A stretch of DNA of 64,000 nt, from NCBI GenBank assembly GCA_963576735.1, contig OY755173.1:18880873-18944872 (forward strand), read 5' to 3'. Position 1 is the first letter of the stretch, and each line of letters begins with the position of its first letter. Source of the stretch: Bedellia somnulentella. Taxonomy: Eukaryota > Arthropoda > Insecta > Lepidoptera > Bedelliidae. Below the pieces are notes generated by a model. The model had not been told where the DNA came from. It saw only the letters and a program-made list of their open reading frames with translations, and searched no databases. Shown one piece after another: positions 54,461-64,000 of the stretch. A program made the position numbers and the translations under genes.

Positions 54461-56134
54461 AATAGGCTTAAGGTAAAATAAAAGTCAGGATCATGTGCGG
54501 CCACACTACGAAAACCGAAAACATCATAGTTTGCCTATGTACTAAACGTATGCATTGTAAATTATGCTAGGTAACGACTATATAAAGTCTAAGCGAAAAC
54601 AGTTGAGCTTTTCGTTTTATATTTATTAACGTTGCCGTTAGCCCTCTAAAAAAGTTATTCCTAATTAAATTATCACAGTTTTCATGCCAGTAAATATTGG
54701 CCCTAAGAAACACAGACGTATATTCAAAGTATAACAATACTCGTGCAAATCCGAAATGGTCCACTAGTAAATTAATAAAGAAACAAGTATCAAGAACATA
54801 TCATTTATTATATATTTGTAACTAAAGTATAATCACTAAGACGAGCAAAGAACTTTTAATACAAGTTTTGGTATGATAAATATACGCTTTATTATTTGTT
54901 AGCTTCTCCTACATGATTTGAAATATAAATGTATATTTTGGGTTATTTTCAGTTGGTTGATATCTTCCGCAAGGAATTCTTATAAAATAGAGACACCATA
55001 TGAATGTTCCAGTTTGAAAACTTTAATTAAACTTCATCGTCACGAATAATTGGTACCAAAATCACTGATAGCATATTCATCGTTAAGTTCGTATCGTACG
55101 AATAGTTCCGCAAACAAATAATGTTTCATATTAACCAGTCCGTTAAATTAATTATTATTCGGTATAAGAAATTTATTCATTAGTTTTTAAAATATGTAAT
55201 AATGAAAACGAAAATTGACTAATTATAATTTTTTTGTTTGTTTATTGTTTTTTTTTTATTTTTTTGTTATTGGCGGTATCTGCCGAATATTTTTTCAGCA
55301 ATTTCGCCACAAACAGCGTGATTTAGTCTCGCATGTGAATTTTAGTTGTAAGGATTTTTATCATTAAAGCGAAAAAAAAATATGTATAAAGAATGAAATT
55401 ATTAAACAATTAGATCTTGAAGGTATTTAATCAATGGTTAAATAAAGACTAAGTTAAGAGTTATTTATATTTTGGGAAGAACATAAAATTAAAGAAAAAA
55501 TAATAATGAAATCCCATTATCGCGAATCCCAACTAATTATGTCATGCTTATTGTTATTTTCCAAAAAAGATCTTTCTTCTATTTTTTTTCTTTTTAGCTT
55601 TGGGTATATTTACAAGCAGCCTTTTTGGCTCAATTTAAATATAATTTATTTAATAACCTGACAATTCATACTTGGTAAACATTGGAAACATATTTTAAAT
55701 CATTTACGATTAAATTTTGAAGAACTAATTGATATCTAGTTACAAAATCGGAGATGATTCTAGATTAAGAGCATAGGGTACATAATAAATAAAGTGGTAG
55801 GTATTTGCAATATCAATATTAGAATAAAAATGGCAATACTGGATTTAAAATCATTCAACTCAATGACCGAATGAGCAAGAAACTGGGCAAAAAAGTCAAA
55901 TTTGGATCACCATACCAGAGACATACACCTAAGATACATCTTAAAAAGATTGTGAATACCCATTACAGATCCACATACATTTCTTGGCCGGTAAGGGCGT
56001 CGCTGTCATCGATATTAGTATTGCCAGTAAATAAAAATTTATCATTATAAGGGAAATAATTTTACATCATTCAGGCTAATTTATTTATGTATTGAAATGT
56101 CTTAATAAAACAATTTATATAATATTCATTTAAT
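54461..56134. other. AT-rich stretch without recognised features
   Basis: No frame, repeat or tRNA-like sequence recognised; CCACTAGT near 54765 recalls the end of repeat E (16775-16955) in the other sense. Confidence 0.45.
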
Positions 56135-56143
56135 TAATAACTA

Positions 56144-56398
56144 GTTACTGTGTAGTGTCGGCTTAGAATAGCACTACCCCATTTCTGCCGGTGGGTGTAC
56201 GTAAGAGGCGACTAACGGTATTGGGGCTTTTAAGAGATTTTTGGGCGATGCGGTTGGAGACCCATCACCAATAAACTTTATTTTACCATCTTTACCCCAC
56301 TCAACTTTCCAAAAGTGCCTGAGAGTTTCTAATTCTTCAGCTCTGGCTACCCTTTCTAGGGATTTACAGCCGTGAGTATATGTATGTATGCATGTATG
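56144..56398 (+). repeat. SINE-A, full length with 9-bp target duplication
   Basis: TAATAACTA at 56135-56143 and 56399-56407. The tail is TATGTATGTATGCATGTATG. Confidence 0.96.
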
Positions 56399-56454
56399 TA
56401 ATAACTATTATTGTAAGTAAACAAGTTCGTTTTAATGTAAGCTAATTATATTTA

Positions 56455-56640
56455 TTTATTTTTGCCCTTGTCTGGTATGTCTACCCGAATGACTGTGTAT
56501 CCTAAATTTGCTGAACTCACCTCCCAAATGTTGTCTGGAAGAGATCGCTTTTAGCGATAACACTGCCAATTGTACTTCTCTGCAAACTGTTTCATTATTT
56601 TATACTCAAGGATTTGTTATTTGTGACACTCAAGAGTTAA
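56455..56640 (+). repeat. Jockey-like LINE 3' UTR
   Basis: TTTTTGCCCTTGTCTGG, then GTCTGGAAGAGATCGC. ATCGCT-TTT-AGCGAT forms a perfect hairpin here, decayed in the 31.6-32.0 kb copies. Confidence 0.75.
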
Positions 56641-56880
56641 TAAGTGGGTAACTACATAAAATCATTTTTTAATCCTGTAAATCAGAGGCTTACCTTGTCG
56701 TGTACTGTCTTTTACATTTCATATTCACATATGTCTTTTACATTTTATATATAGATCCCCTGAAAAGGTGACACAGAAAAAATCATTCTAAACATCAGAT
56801 ATCGTTTGGGTCATTCATTTTGCTGGGTCAGTGAATTTATGGGCCTTTTTTATTCCTGTTAACAGTCTTGTAACATATAA

Positions 56881-57236
56881 CATAACATAAACGTTCACGC
56901 CGAATACACCCGAAGGGGTTTGGCAGAGGTACTAATACTTCTGAACATCACGTGACTTTGTCACCTGATGTTCAGAGTACCCACGTTTTGCATGGACAGT
57001 GTACTCACGTGATAGGGGGCGGGCCTATCGCCATTTCGTACGAATACACTGTCACACGACTAAGTACAACTCAGCCATGTGGGTTTCCTCACGATGTTTT
57101 CCCTCACCGTTAACAACCGTGATTAATTAACCACACATATGTCTTTAGAAAAGATAAATTGGTGTAGGCCCGATCCGGGATTTGAACACTAGTCGCTTGC
57201 ACGTTAACCGGTGTTGTACCCATTAAGCTATCACGC
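56881..57236 (-). repeat. SINE-B, full length
   Basis: Head on the minus strand GTGATAGCTTAATGGGTAC with B box GTTCAAATCCC; tail complement CATAAACGTTCACGCCG at the left. Confidence 0.93.
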
Positions 57237-58145
57237 ATTTGCCTTGTATTTTTATATATATGTCAGACAGTTATGACTTAAGAAATGACACATTGGTACA
57301 TCCCCGCATTTGGATTAGAACCCACACATCAGTGTATACGAAGTGAAATCTTATTCGGGAGCATTTCCCCACTTCCCGTAACTCGCACTGCTATAGTCAT
57401 GCGCGCACAACTTTTCGGACGGTGTTAGCTTACTTAAATAAAATTTAACAAAATAAATAATAATTTTCATATTTTTTTTATTGAATACAGGAAATAAAAG
57501 CGTTTATTAATAAGCAAAGATACATCATAAAAATAAATGTCTTTAAAAAAAAGTTTCCACTACAAAAATATTAATGAAAGTGATAATTTATTATATACGT
57601 AGGTCACCCTATAATTTTTATTTAGTTGAGAACTAACTGACAATGACAGGCCGAAATTTCAAAATGGCGACGGTAGTACCGTAGTCGCCGCCGGCCAAGA
57701 AAAGATTGTGGATCTGTAAAAAGTTCTATTAAGTTTGCATTGTGACGTTTAGTGACATGTGACAGAATTTTGACGGTTTTATGTCAAATTATGACAGTTG
57801 GAAAAAGTTTTTTTTCTTAAAGCGAGTTCGTGTTTGGCCAAGAATTTGCGTAATGAGTTTGTAAGAAAAAGTTTGACTTTACTTTGAACAGACCGCAAAA
57901 ATCTTATCTTATAATCACGACTTATTATCAACAAACATAAGGCAAACTTAAAAAAGTCTAATATTTCAGAAAAAAAAGGTCTTGAAACAAAACACAAAAA
58001 ACTCTTAAACGTGCCACATTTTATCTAACAAATATTTATTTCATCATTAATTAAAGATAAATAATTCAATAAAAATAATAATTTCGAGATTTTCTCTATC
58101 AAAATAAAAAAATAAAATAAAAGAAAATGATACAAACCTACTTTC
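57237..58145. other. Mostly featureless; promoter-like core at 57650-57790
   Basis: CAAAATGGCGAC near 57661 matches the YY1/Pho-type word; GGCGAC...GTCGCC forms a short inverted pair; TGACGTTTAGTGACATGTGACA follows. No exon is seen, so this is only a candidate regulatory stretch. Confidence 0.25.
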
Positions 58146-58297
58146 GTAAACTCACGAGATTAGTTCCTATCGGAGTAGGCAGAAACTATTAATTTTGTTG
58201 GATTTGTACGACCCTGGCTAACTTATCTAGCTTCTTCTAGTTTAATGAATCTTTTATACATGCTTTTTTATTCTTTACACTTCGGACGTCTGACAGG
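58146..58297 (-). repeat. LINE-R 3' end
   Basis: CTCACGAGATTAGTTCC to CTTCGGACGTCTGAC on the plus strand. Confidence 0.75.
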
Positions 58298-58589
58298 TTG
58301 TGTGAAAAATTTAAATGTATTTATTTTGTTTATTTGACCAATTTGTCACCGGCACAATTATAACAATTCACTACTAACTTATCTGTAGAATATAAAACAG
58401 AGCAAAAGAGAGGTGTCATTTTCAAAACGCAGGGTACCTATAGAGACTTTGAGGAAAAGAAAAAACAATTTTTTTACTAACATTGAAAACAGCCTTTAAA
58501 TTCGCGATTGTACATCAATAAAAAATTAGGGATAGGTTTGTTTCAATGAAAACTAGTATTTTTCCATATACTGATACTAAGGCAATAAT

Positions 58590-58742
58590 ATTTTTAAGAC
58601 GGTTTGGGCATGATAAGGATGAATAGGTAAATTGGATGTGTAAAAACCCAATGTGGAAGGCACTGGAAAGTGGTGTTAGTATAGGACGACTACAGAGGAC
58701 ACAATCGGACCAAATAGAGAGTTTTCTCTAAAAGGCAGGCGG
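58590..58742 (+). repeat. LINE-R coding fragment
   Basis: ACGGTTTGGGCATGATAAGG to CTAAAAGGCAGGCGG; frame destroyed. Confidence 0.7.
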
Positions 58743-58801
58743 CTTCTGTAATATTGTCATGCCTAGAAGACATTCCATTAAAATAAATGATAGTTACGGA
58801 G

Positions 58802-58880
58802 TATGTACATACATACATAAATACATATACTCACGCCATTAGTTCCCATTGGGGTAGGCAGAGACTATCGATCGCCATGG
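58802..58880 (-). repeat. LINE-R extreme 3' end
   Basis: CATA units, CTCACGCCATTAGTTCCC, GGGGTAGGCAGAGACTATCG; only the tail and stem. Confidence 0.8.
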
Positions 58881-59037
58881 AGTAGGTACCCGCATAAATT
58901 TAACCATTTACGTACCCATACAATTTTAAATTTTTATAACGATGAAATCAAAACTCAGCTCTTTTTTTTGAGACTTCACTTCATCGGTTTGAGTTTAAAT
59001 TCTCGTTGGGCCTTGACCAATGTCTTTTTTATTTATT

Positions 59038-59135
59038 GAGGACGTTAACCGTGAGGGAAAATATTGTGAGGAAACTATTATAGCTGAGTTATACTTAGTC
59101 CTGTCATGTGACAATGTATTTGTAGGTACATTGTT
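59038..59135 (+). repeat. SINE-B fragment
   Basis: GTTAACCGTGAGGGAAAAT to GTGACAATGTATTTGTAGG. Confidence 0.7.
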
Positions 59136-59154
59136 ACAGGTTTTTAATTTTGCT

Positions 59155-59352
59155 ATACATATACTCACGGCCAAAAATCCTTAAAAAGGGGTAGCCACAG
59201 CTTTAGAGCTAAAAACTCCTCAGCCACATTTGGAAGTTGATATGGGAGATGATGGTAGAAATAAAGTATCGTTGGTGATGGGTCTTCAACCGCATCGCCT
59301 AAAAGTCACTTTAAAAAGCCCCATACCCTTATTCGCCTCTTACGACACCCAT
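59155..59352 (-). repeat. SINE-A, 5' truncated
   Basis: CTCACGGCCAAAAATCC to CTCTTACGACACCC. Confidence 0.85.
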
Positions 59353-59607
59353 GTAAAGAATTAACCTATAATAAAATATTTCGGTCGAATCTTCTAGCAG
59401 AAAGTACTCATAAACTGTACATAAAATTTAAATGATATTTCTTTAGTCTTGGGCGATGGTACAGAAATAGGTACAGTTATTGCGGTAGATTTTTAAGATC
59501 ACTGAAATGACAACACTTATTTGACTTATTAAAGAATGAATAAATGACTGATTTGGACTGTCAAAATTGACAAAACCATGCTCCGGCAGCTAAGATAATA
59601 GAACCGA

Positions 59608-60178
59608 TTACGTTGTAACGACTAAAAATAGAGATACAGTATTGTACTTATTTGACCTACAGACTGTATCAAAACGGTGACGTTTCTTAAAATTGTAGAA
59701 TTGGGCCCCTGATATGCCACAGAAATCCAACCGCCTCAAGTTGGTCGCGAGGCTGGTTGGAATTAACCCATTCGCGGACAAAACAATTGGGATTATTTCT
59801 GTCGAAGTCACACCCCACATGTCGGTGATCTCGTGAGCCAGATCGAGATACTTCCGACGCTTCTCGGTTTCAGCTTTCACGAGACCCTCGTCATGAGGGA
59901 TAGTGACATCCACTAGAAATACCCTCGACTGCGACCGATCCCATACCACGATGTCAGGCTTATTCGCTAGAATAGTTCTGTCCGTGATAACGGATCGGTC
60001 CCAATAGATTTTGGCACGGTCGTTTTCTAGGATTGGCTCCGGCAGATACTTGTAATACGGCAGCCTCTGTTGCAAGAGTCCGTATTTCAGAGCGAGCTCC
60101 TGATGCAGGATTTTGGCTGCTTGGTTGTGTCTGTGCAAGTACTCAGTGTTAAGACGAAGCGCACCACCCTCGGCCTAT
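59608..60178 (-). pseudogene. C-terminal remnant of a second restriction-like-endonuclease LINE
   Basis: 176 codons (60138-59608) extending upstream in frame to a stop near 60178. It contains ILHQELALKYGL and YWDRSVITDRTILANKPD, then KPD (Asp62), FLVDVTIPHD (Asp77) and EKRRKY (Lys93-x3-Tyr97). This is the KPD-x14-D...K-x3-Y pattern of R2-type endonucleases. It differs from the LINE at 18.5 kb, so two endonuclease-LINE lineages are present. The reverse transcriptase is absent; it is joined at its 5' side to LINE-R sequence. It ends with KKRHRFDTVC and a stop. Confidence 0.82.
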
Positions 60179-60206
60179 TGTTGCCTGATCTGAAGTTATA
60201 TTATTA

Positions 60207-60390
60207 CTATCCAACCTCTCTATGTGCCCAAACCATCTCAATGTTCCTTTTTCTGTCTTTTACAATATAATCTTTTCACACCGTACTTTTCACGAATCAC
60301 GCTATTTATTACACGTTTACGTAACGTAACACTATTTTTTTTCTGAGGGACCTCATCTCTACTGTATTTACTCTGCTCTACTATTAGTTG
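60207..60390 (-). repeat. LINE-R coding fragment
   Basis: Plus strand CTCTATGTGCCCAAACCATC (RWFGHIER complement) to TTTTCTGAGGGACCTCATC. Its 3' part is missing where the endonuclease-LINE remnant begins. Confidence 0.78.
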
Positions 60391-60430
60391 CAGTACTAGA
60401 ATATTAAATTTAATTTAACGTTCGTGCCGC

Positions 60431-60694
60431 AATACATACGTATACTCATGGCTATAAATCTCTGAAAAGGGTGGTCAGAGCGTCAGAATATGCAATTTCT
60501 TATTATAATATCCATTTTTGAATCCATTTTTGAATCCTGAATGAGAACAAGATAGTAATAATTAAGGATGGTGGTGATGGGTCTCCAACCACATCGCCGA
60601 AAAATCACTTAAAAAGCCCCTATACCTTAAGTGGCCTCTTACAATCACCCCCGGGAATAATAATAGGGTAGTATTTTAAGCCCAAACTAAACAG
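60431..60694 (-). repeat. SINE-A, diverged
   Basis: TACTCATGGCTATAAATCTC to AAGCCCAAACTAAACAG; a short local repeat of ATCCATTTTTGA inside. Confidence 0.8.
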
Positions 60695-60911
60695 ATATAT
60701 AATTTAAAAAGGCTCATAGCTCCCTTTTAACTATAACCAAAGAACAATTGAACTAGTTTTCATTTTCTCCAATTACCCTCGGTATTTTACATTTCGACAT
60801 ACGTTTATAAACTAAAATTCAGATTTGGGATATGCTTTTAACGTATTCATAATATACATATTCCTTACATACAGTTCGCGCCAAAGTAATTGAAGAACAC
60901 GTTCTATTATT

Positions 60912-61082
60912 ATTGTCGGCTTAGAATATAACTACACCTTTTACCCACGGATCTCGTCAGAGGCGAAAAAGGGTATGGGCTTCTTGGAATGTTTTTTTTT
61001 GCGTTGCGGCTGGAGACCCATTACTATATTTCGATTCGATACTTTACTTCTACCATCTTGTCCCTATCAACTTCCAAATCAC
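60912..61082 (+). repeat. SINE-A, 3' truncated by MITE-1
   Basis: TTGTCGGCTTAGAATATAAC to CAACTTCCAAATC, where MITE-1 sequence starts. Confidence 0.75.
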
Positions 61083-61083
61083 T

Positions 61084-61505
61084 AATTTTAATATTTTTCA
61101 TTTAAAATGAGTAATTGTAAAGTTATGATTTTTTCAAGATTGTTCAAGTTTTGTATTTAATGACGTCATCGATCGATAAAATCACGTAGCGACATGCAAA
61201 TGAAGCCAAATTTTATATAAAAATGTTGCTGATTGCAAAACATATCAAGAATTTGTGATGTCAAATGAAATTATTACGATATTATACTAAACAAACCTAT
61301 GATTTTCGATATTTTATTAATAAACTGCAAAACCGTATGTCTTTGAAACAACATTGAAGGTCAAACACTGTTACAGTTTTTTGATAAAATAACAGTCATC
61401 TTAGCTTCAATTGATACAATTTCAAGAAAATATTGTTTATAACCATTATATCTCGAAATGGTTTTGTAATCAGCACCACTTTAGTAAAACTTTGCATACC
61501 GAATT
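61084..61505 (-). mobile_element. MITE-1, copy 3, truncated
   Basis: Inverted relative to the other two. The terminal repeat ACTTTGCATACCGAA is intact at 61505; the other end is missing about 70 bases at the SINE-A junction. Confidence 0.82.
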
Positions 61506-61588
61506 CCATGCGCAAGCGTTGGTTATTATAAAGACTATCGATAGCCACTGGTTTAAAAGACAGTTTGATGATAATTATTGTTATTGAA

Positions 61589-61911
61589 GCTGTGTAGGAT
61601 CGGCGATCGATAGTCTCTGCCTACCCCAATGGGAATTAATGGCGTGAGTATATGTATGTATGTATGTGTAGGATCGGCTTATAATAGCACTACCCCATTT
61701 ATTCCGGTGAGTGTACGTAAGAGGCGACCAATGTTATTGGGGCTTATAAAGGGTTTTTGGGCGATGCGGTTGGAGACCCATCACTAACAACCTTTATTTC
61801 ATTATCTACCCCACGTAACTTCCAAAAGTGGCAGAGGAATTTCTAATTCCTTAGCTCTTGCTATCCCTTCAAGGTATCTATAGCCGTGAGTATATGTATG
61901 TATGTATGTGA
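61589..61911 (+). repeat. SINE-A, split by a 60-bp LINE-R insertion
   Basis: Head GCTGTGTAGGATCGGC to 61604; resumes at 61665 with the duplicated target and continues to (TATG)3. Confidence 0.92.
61605..61664 (+). mobile_element. 60-bp LINE-R insertion with target duplication
   Basis: GATCGATAGTCTCTGCC through the stem and GGCGTGAGTATATG to TATG units. TGTGTAGGATCGGC is duplicated at 61591-61604 and 61665-61678. Confidence 0.9.
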
Positions 61912-61962
61912 AGGTTGTTTGAAATTAACTGCTGAAAGATTTGTATTTCTGGTTACAAAACA

Positions 61963-62122
61963 ACATACATACATAAACTCACGGCTATTAATCCTTAGAA
62001 GGGGTAGTCTAATAAGTAAAAGCTTGTTGAATAAAGGTAATAGGTGAAAAATCTCTTAGTCGCTTCCTACTAACACCCACATGGTACCAAAAAGGGTAGT
62101 GATATTCTAAGCCGACGCGACC
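61963..62122 (-). repeat. SINE-A with internal deletion
   Basis: CTCACGGCTATTAATCC to ATTCTAAGCCGACGCG. Confidence 0.75.
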
Positions 62123-62830
62123 CAAATAAATATAAAACAAAATAAATAAAACAAAACTCTATTAAAAATACTTTAATAACTAGTGGGTAATCCTGGCGCG
62201 ACTACGTCGCGTCCTATAAAATGAGTTTATTTTGAAATTTTCCGACCAATCATGGCGCAGCTCTTTTGAACTTCTAACGAATTTTTCTGATTGGCCGGTT
62301 TGAAAAAGTTCCGACCAATCACAGAGCATCTCTGATCGACTAAAGTTTGCGCGCGCTTATGATACTCAAGCAAAGTCTATGGGCCAAAATCGAAACTTTG
62401 AAATTCTGTAACAATTAACTTAATCCAGTTACATCAGATGTCTGAATTTTGTGCACACCACGGCCGTGAACTGTACAAAACGATACGTGAACCAAATTTC
62501 TAGCTTAACTCATCGCGTCACAGGCTTCCGGGCAAGTAAGAGGCTTACAGAAATAATATATAAAGATAAAAAAACACCGTCAAAACCAATATTGCCATAT
62601 GCTCATCATATTTAAATGACCTTAGCTAGAGCACTGGTGTTCAAGTCCTAGCCATGTCCAGTCAATAAACGATTTTATGATATACTCAAAAACTTTATTA
62701 GGTAATAAAATTCGGATTAAATGGGCAGGACTGCGTGCATGGTATAAATCAACTATAAATTAAGTTCCAATAGGTCCTAAGTGCTTGCCCTCTTATTTAA
62801 TAGCCTTACCTTTTGGAAACAATCAAATCA
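62123..62830. other. No gene; CCAAT-rich promoter-like core
   Basis: 62191-62360 has CGCGAC-TAC-GTCGCG (62197-62211), CCAAT at 62246-62250 and 62315-62319, ATTGG at 62290-62294, and GCGCGCGC. This could be a host promoter or part of a transposon. Nothing else is seen. Confidence 0.35.
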
Positions 62831-63078
62831 TACATACATACATATTCCCACGGCTATAAAACCCTAGAAGGGGTAGCCAGAGCTAAGGAATTTGAAATTC
62901 CTCAGCCACTTTTGGAAAGTTGAGTGGGGAAAAGATAGTGAAATAAAGGTTGTTGGTGATGGGTCTCCAACCGCATCGCCCAATAATCCCTTAAAAGCTT
63001 CAATACCGTAAGTAGCCTCTAACGTACACACATCGGAAGAAATGGGGTAGTGCTATTCTAAGCCGACACTACACGGCA
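62831..63078 (-). repeat. SINE-A, full length
   Basis: CATA run, CCCACGGCTATAAAACCC to GACACTACACGGC. Confidence 0.94.
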
Positions 63079-63089
63079 ATAATATACTA

Positions 63090-63320
63090 TATATTTATGG
63101 ACACATTATACACAGATCAGTTTAGCATCAAGCTTACTTGTATGATGGGATACTAACTCAACTATATATTTAGTATTATATAATACACAAATTAATAACA
63201 CCCAGGACTAAGAAAGATTTCTGCTCATCACATAAATGTTGCTATCAGCGGGGATCGAACCCGCGCTCTCCGAACCGAGAAGCTATTCATCTATCCAATC
63301 GGCCACGGACGTCGTCGTTA
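63090..63320 (-). repeat. SINE-C, uninterrupted copy
   Basis: Minus strand: GACGTCCGTGGCCGATTGG (A box), GGGTTCGATCCCCGCTG (B box), then CAACATTTATGTGATGAGCA and GATCTGTGTATAATGTGTCC at the end. It shows the sequence expected at 46541 without the SINE-A. Confidence 0.85.
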
Positions 63321-63392
63321 ATAGCAGTACCTTTTGGGGCCAATCAAATCAATTTCCATCAAAGCTTTTTAATATCTATATCTTCCTGTATA

Positions 63393-63523
63393 GCAAGCAC
63401 GAGCGCTATTTTATCGACACGATAACGGTTAGATGAGATGTCAGTATACGATACTAAGTAAGTGCGTAAGAGATGGCTGCTTTATCCCACACGATAACTA
63501 GTTTAAACACGGCTCGTACTAGC
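63393..63523 (-). mobile_element. MITE-2, inverted copy
   Basis: GCAAGCACGAGC at one end and GCTCGTACTAGC at the other; body complementary to 39973-40104 through the GATAACGGTTAGATGAGATG region. Confidence 0.85.
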
Positions 63524-63623
63524 TGGGCTGAGGCTGTAAAGCAAGGAGACTTAAGTGATTGATTGGACCTGAAAGCTATTTCATAAATGGACGTTATTTT
63601 ACCATTTTATTCCTCGTTTAACA

Positions 63624-63962
63624 ACTCAAACGTTCACGCCGTATATCCGGGAATGGTTGGCAGAGGTACTAATACTCTGAACATCACATGGCATTGTCAC
63701 CTGGGATTCAGAGTACCCCGGTTTTGCTTGGACAGTGCACCCACGTAAGGCCTATCGCCGTTTTGAGCACACACTCTCAAGTGACTAATTACATCTCAGC
63801 CATATGGGTTTCCTCACGATGTTTTCCACCACCATTAACAGTCATGATAGATTAACTACATATATGACTTTTGAAAAGACAAATTCGTGTAGGTCCGAAC
63901 CGGGATTTCGACTGTCATCCTCTACACGATAAGCAGTGTTCTACCTAATGAGCTATCACAGT
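63624..63962 (-). repeat. SINE-B, full length, diverged
   Basis: Minus-strand head TGTGATAGCTCATTAGGTAG; B box region GTCGAAATCCC; tail complement CAAACGTTCACGCCG. Confidence 0.88.
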
Positions 63963-64000
63963 CCTCTTTTAACAATATGGGTAAATGTACCTTTGGTGGA

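Noticed and set aside
57779..57997. 72-codon minus-strand frame
   Set aside because: AT-rich chance frame without recognisable domains.
1..64000. Bacterial features (operons, riboswitches, IS elements, origins)
   Set aside because: Codon use, SINE/LINE content and lack of dense ORFs exclude a prokaryotic window.

Overview
This window looks like moth or butterfly (Lepidoptera) nuclear DNA: AT-rich, intergenic, and built almost wholly from transposable elements nested in one another. I find no host exon that I can defend, no rRNA and no cellular operon. The assignment rests on recall of repeat families I know from Lepidoptera (the AACCGACTTCAAAAAAGGAGG-type repeat, the element carrying GGACGGACGGACAGACAGAC and ending in a wording like GCCATTTGGCTACGAAACCC, jockey-like LINE tails with GTCTGGAAGAGATCGC) and on a short run of the insect telomere motif. 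No species call is possible.

Three retroposon families dominate. SINE-A is about 245 bp, starts GCTGTGTAGTGTCGGCTTAG, ends GCCGTGAGTATATG(TATG)n, and is present in about fifty pieces on both strands. SINE-B is about 350-385 bp, has a tRNA-derived head with A and B boxes, and ends CGGCGTGAACGTTTATG. SINE-C is a second tRNA-headed SINE. LINE-R is an RTE-like LINE seen only as 5'-truncated 3' ends; the longest open copy gives 115 codons at 43202-43549 (minus). The 3' ends of LINE-R, SINE-A and SINE-B are alike and fold into the same two-tier stem, with one compensatory base-pair change. This suggests that the two SINEs are moved by the LINE-R enzyme.

Layout. 0-18 kb: scattered SINE-A/SINE-B, a 497-bp MITE, local duplications around SINE copies. 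18.3-21.5 kb: the largest coding remnant, a single-ORF LINE (about 950 codons) with N-terminal C2H2 finger, reverse transcriptase with an unusual YLDD box, CCHC knuckle and R2-type restriction-like endonuclease, broken by four frameshifts. 22.4-28.5 kb: a tandem array of a 2310-bp unit (two complete copies plus about half of a third), each unit holding SINE-B, a 539-bp foldback element, a SINE-A head and a 145-bp minisatellite. 28.5-36 kb: more SINE-A, a head-to-tail trimer of LINE 3' ends, a jockey-like LINE C-terminus, an 801-bp foldback element with repeated TTTTGCAAAA palindromes. 36-50 kb: tRNA-like sequence within short inverted repeats, LINE-R fragments, several small foldback elements and self-nested SINEs. 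50-64 kb: another LINE C-terminus, a second restriction-like-endonuclease LINE remnant, further SINEs and three short promoter-like stretches.

Coordinates of repeats come from reading by eye and can be off by several bases; target-site duplications are given only where I could match both sides.
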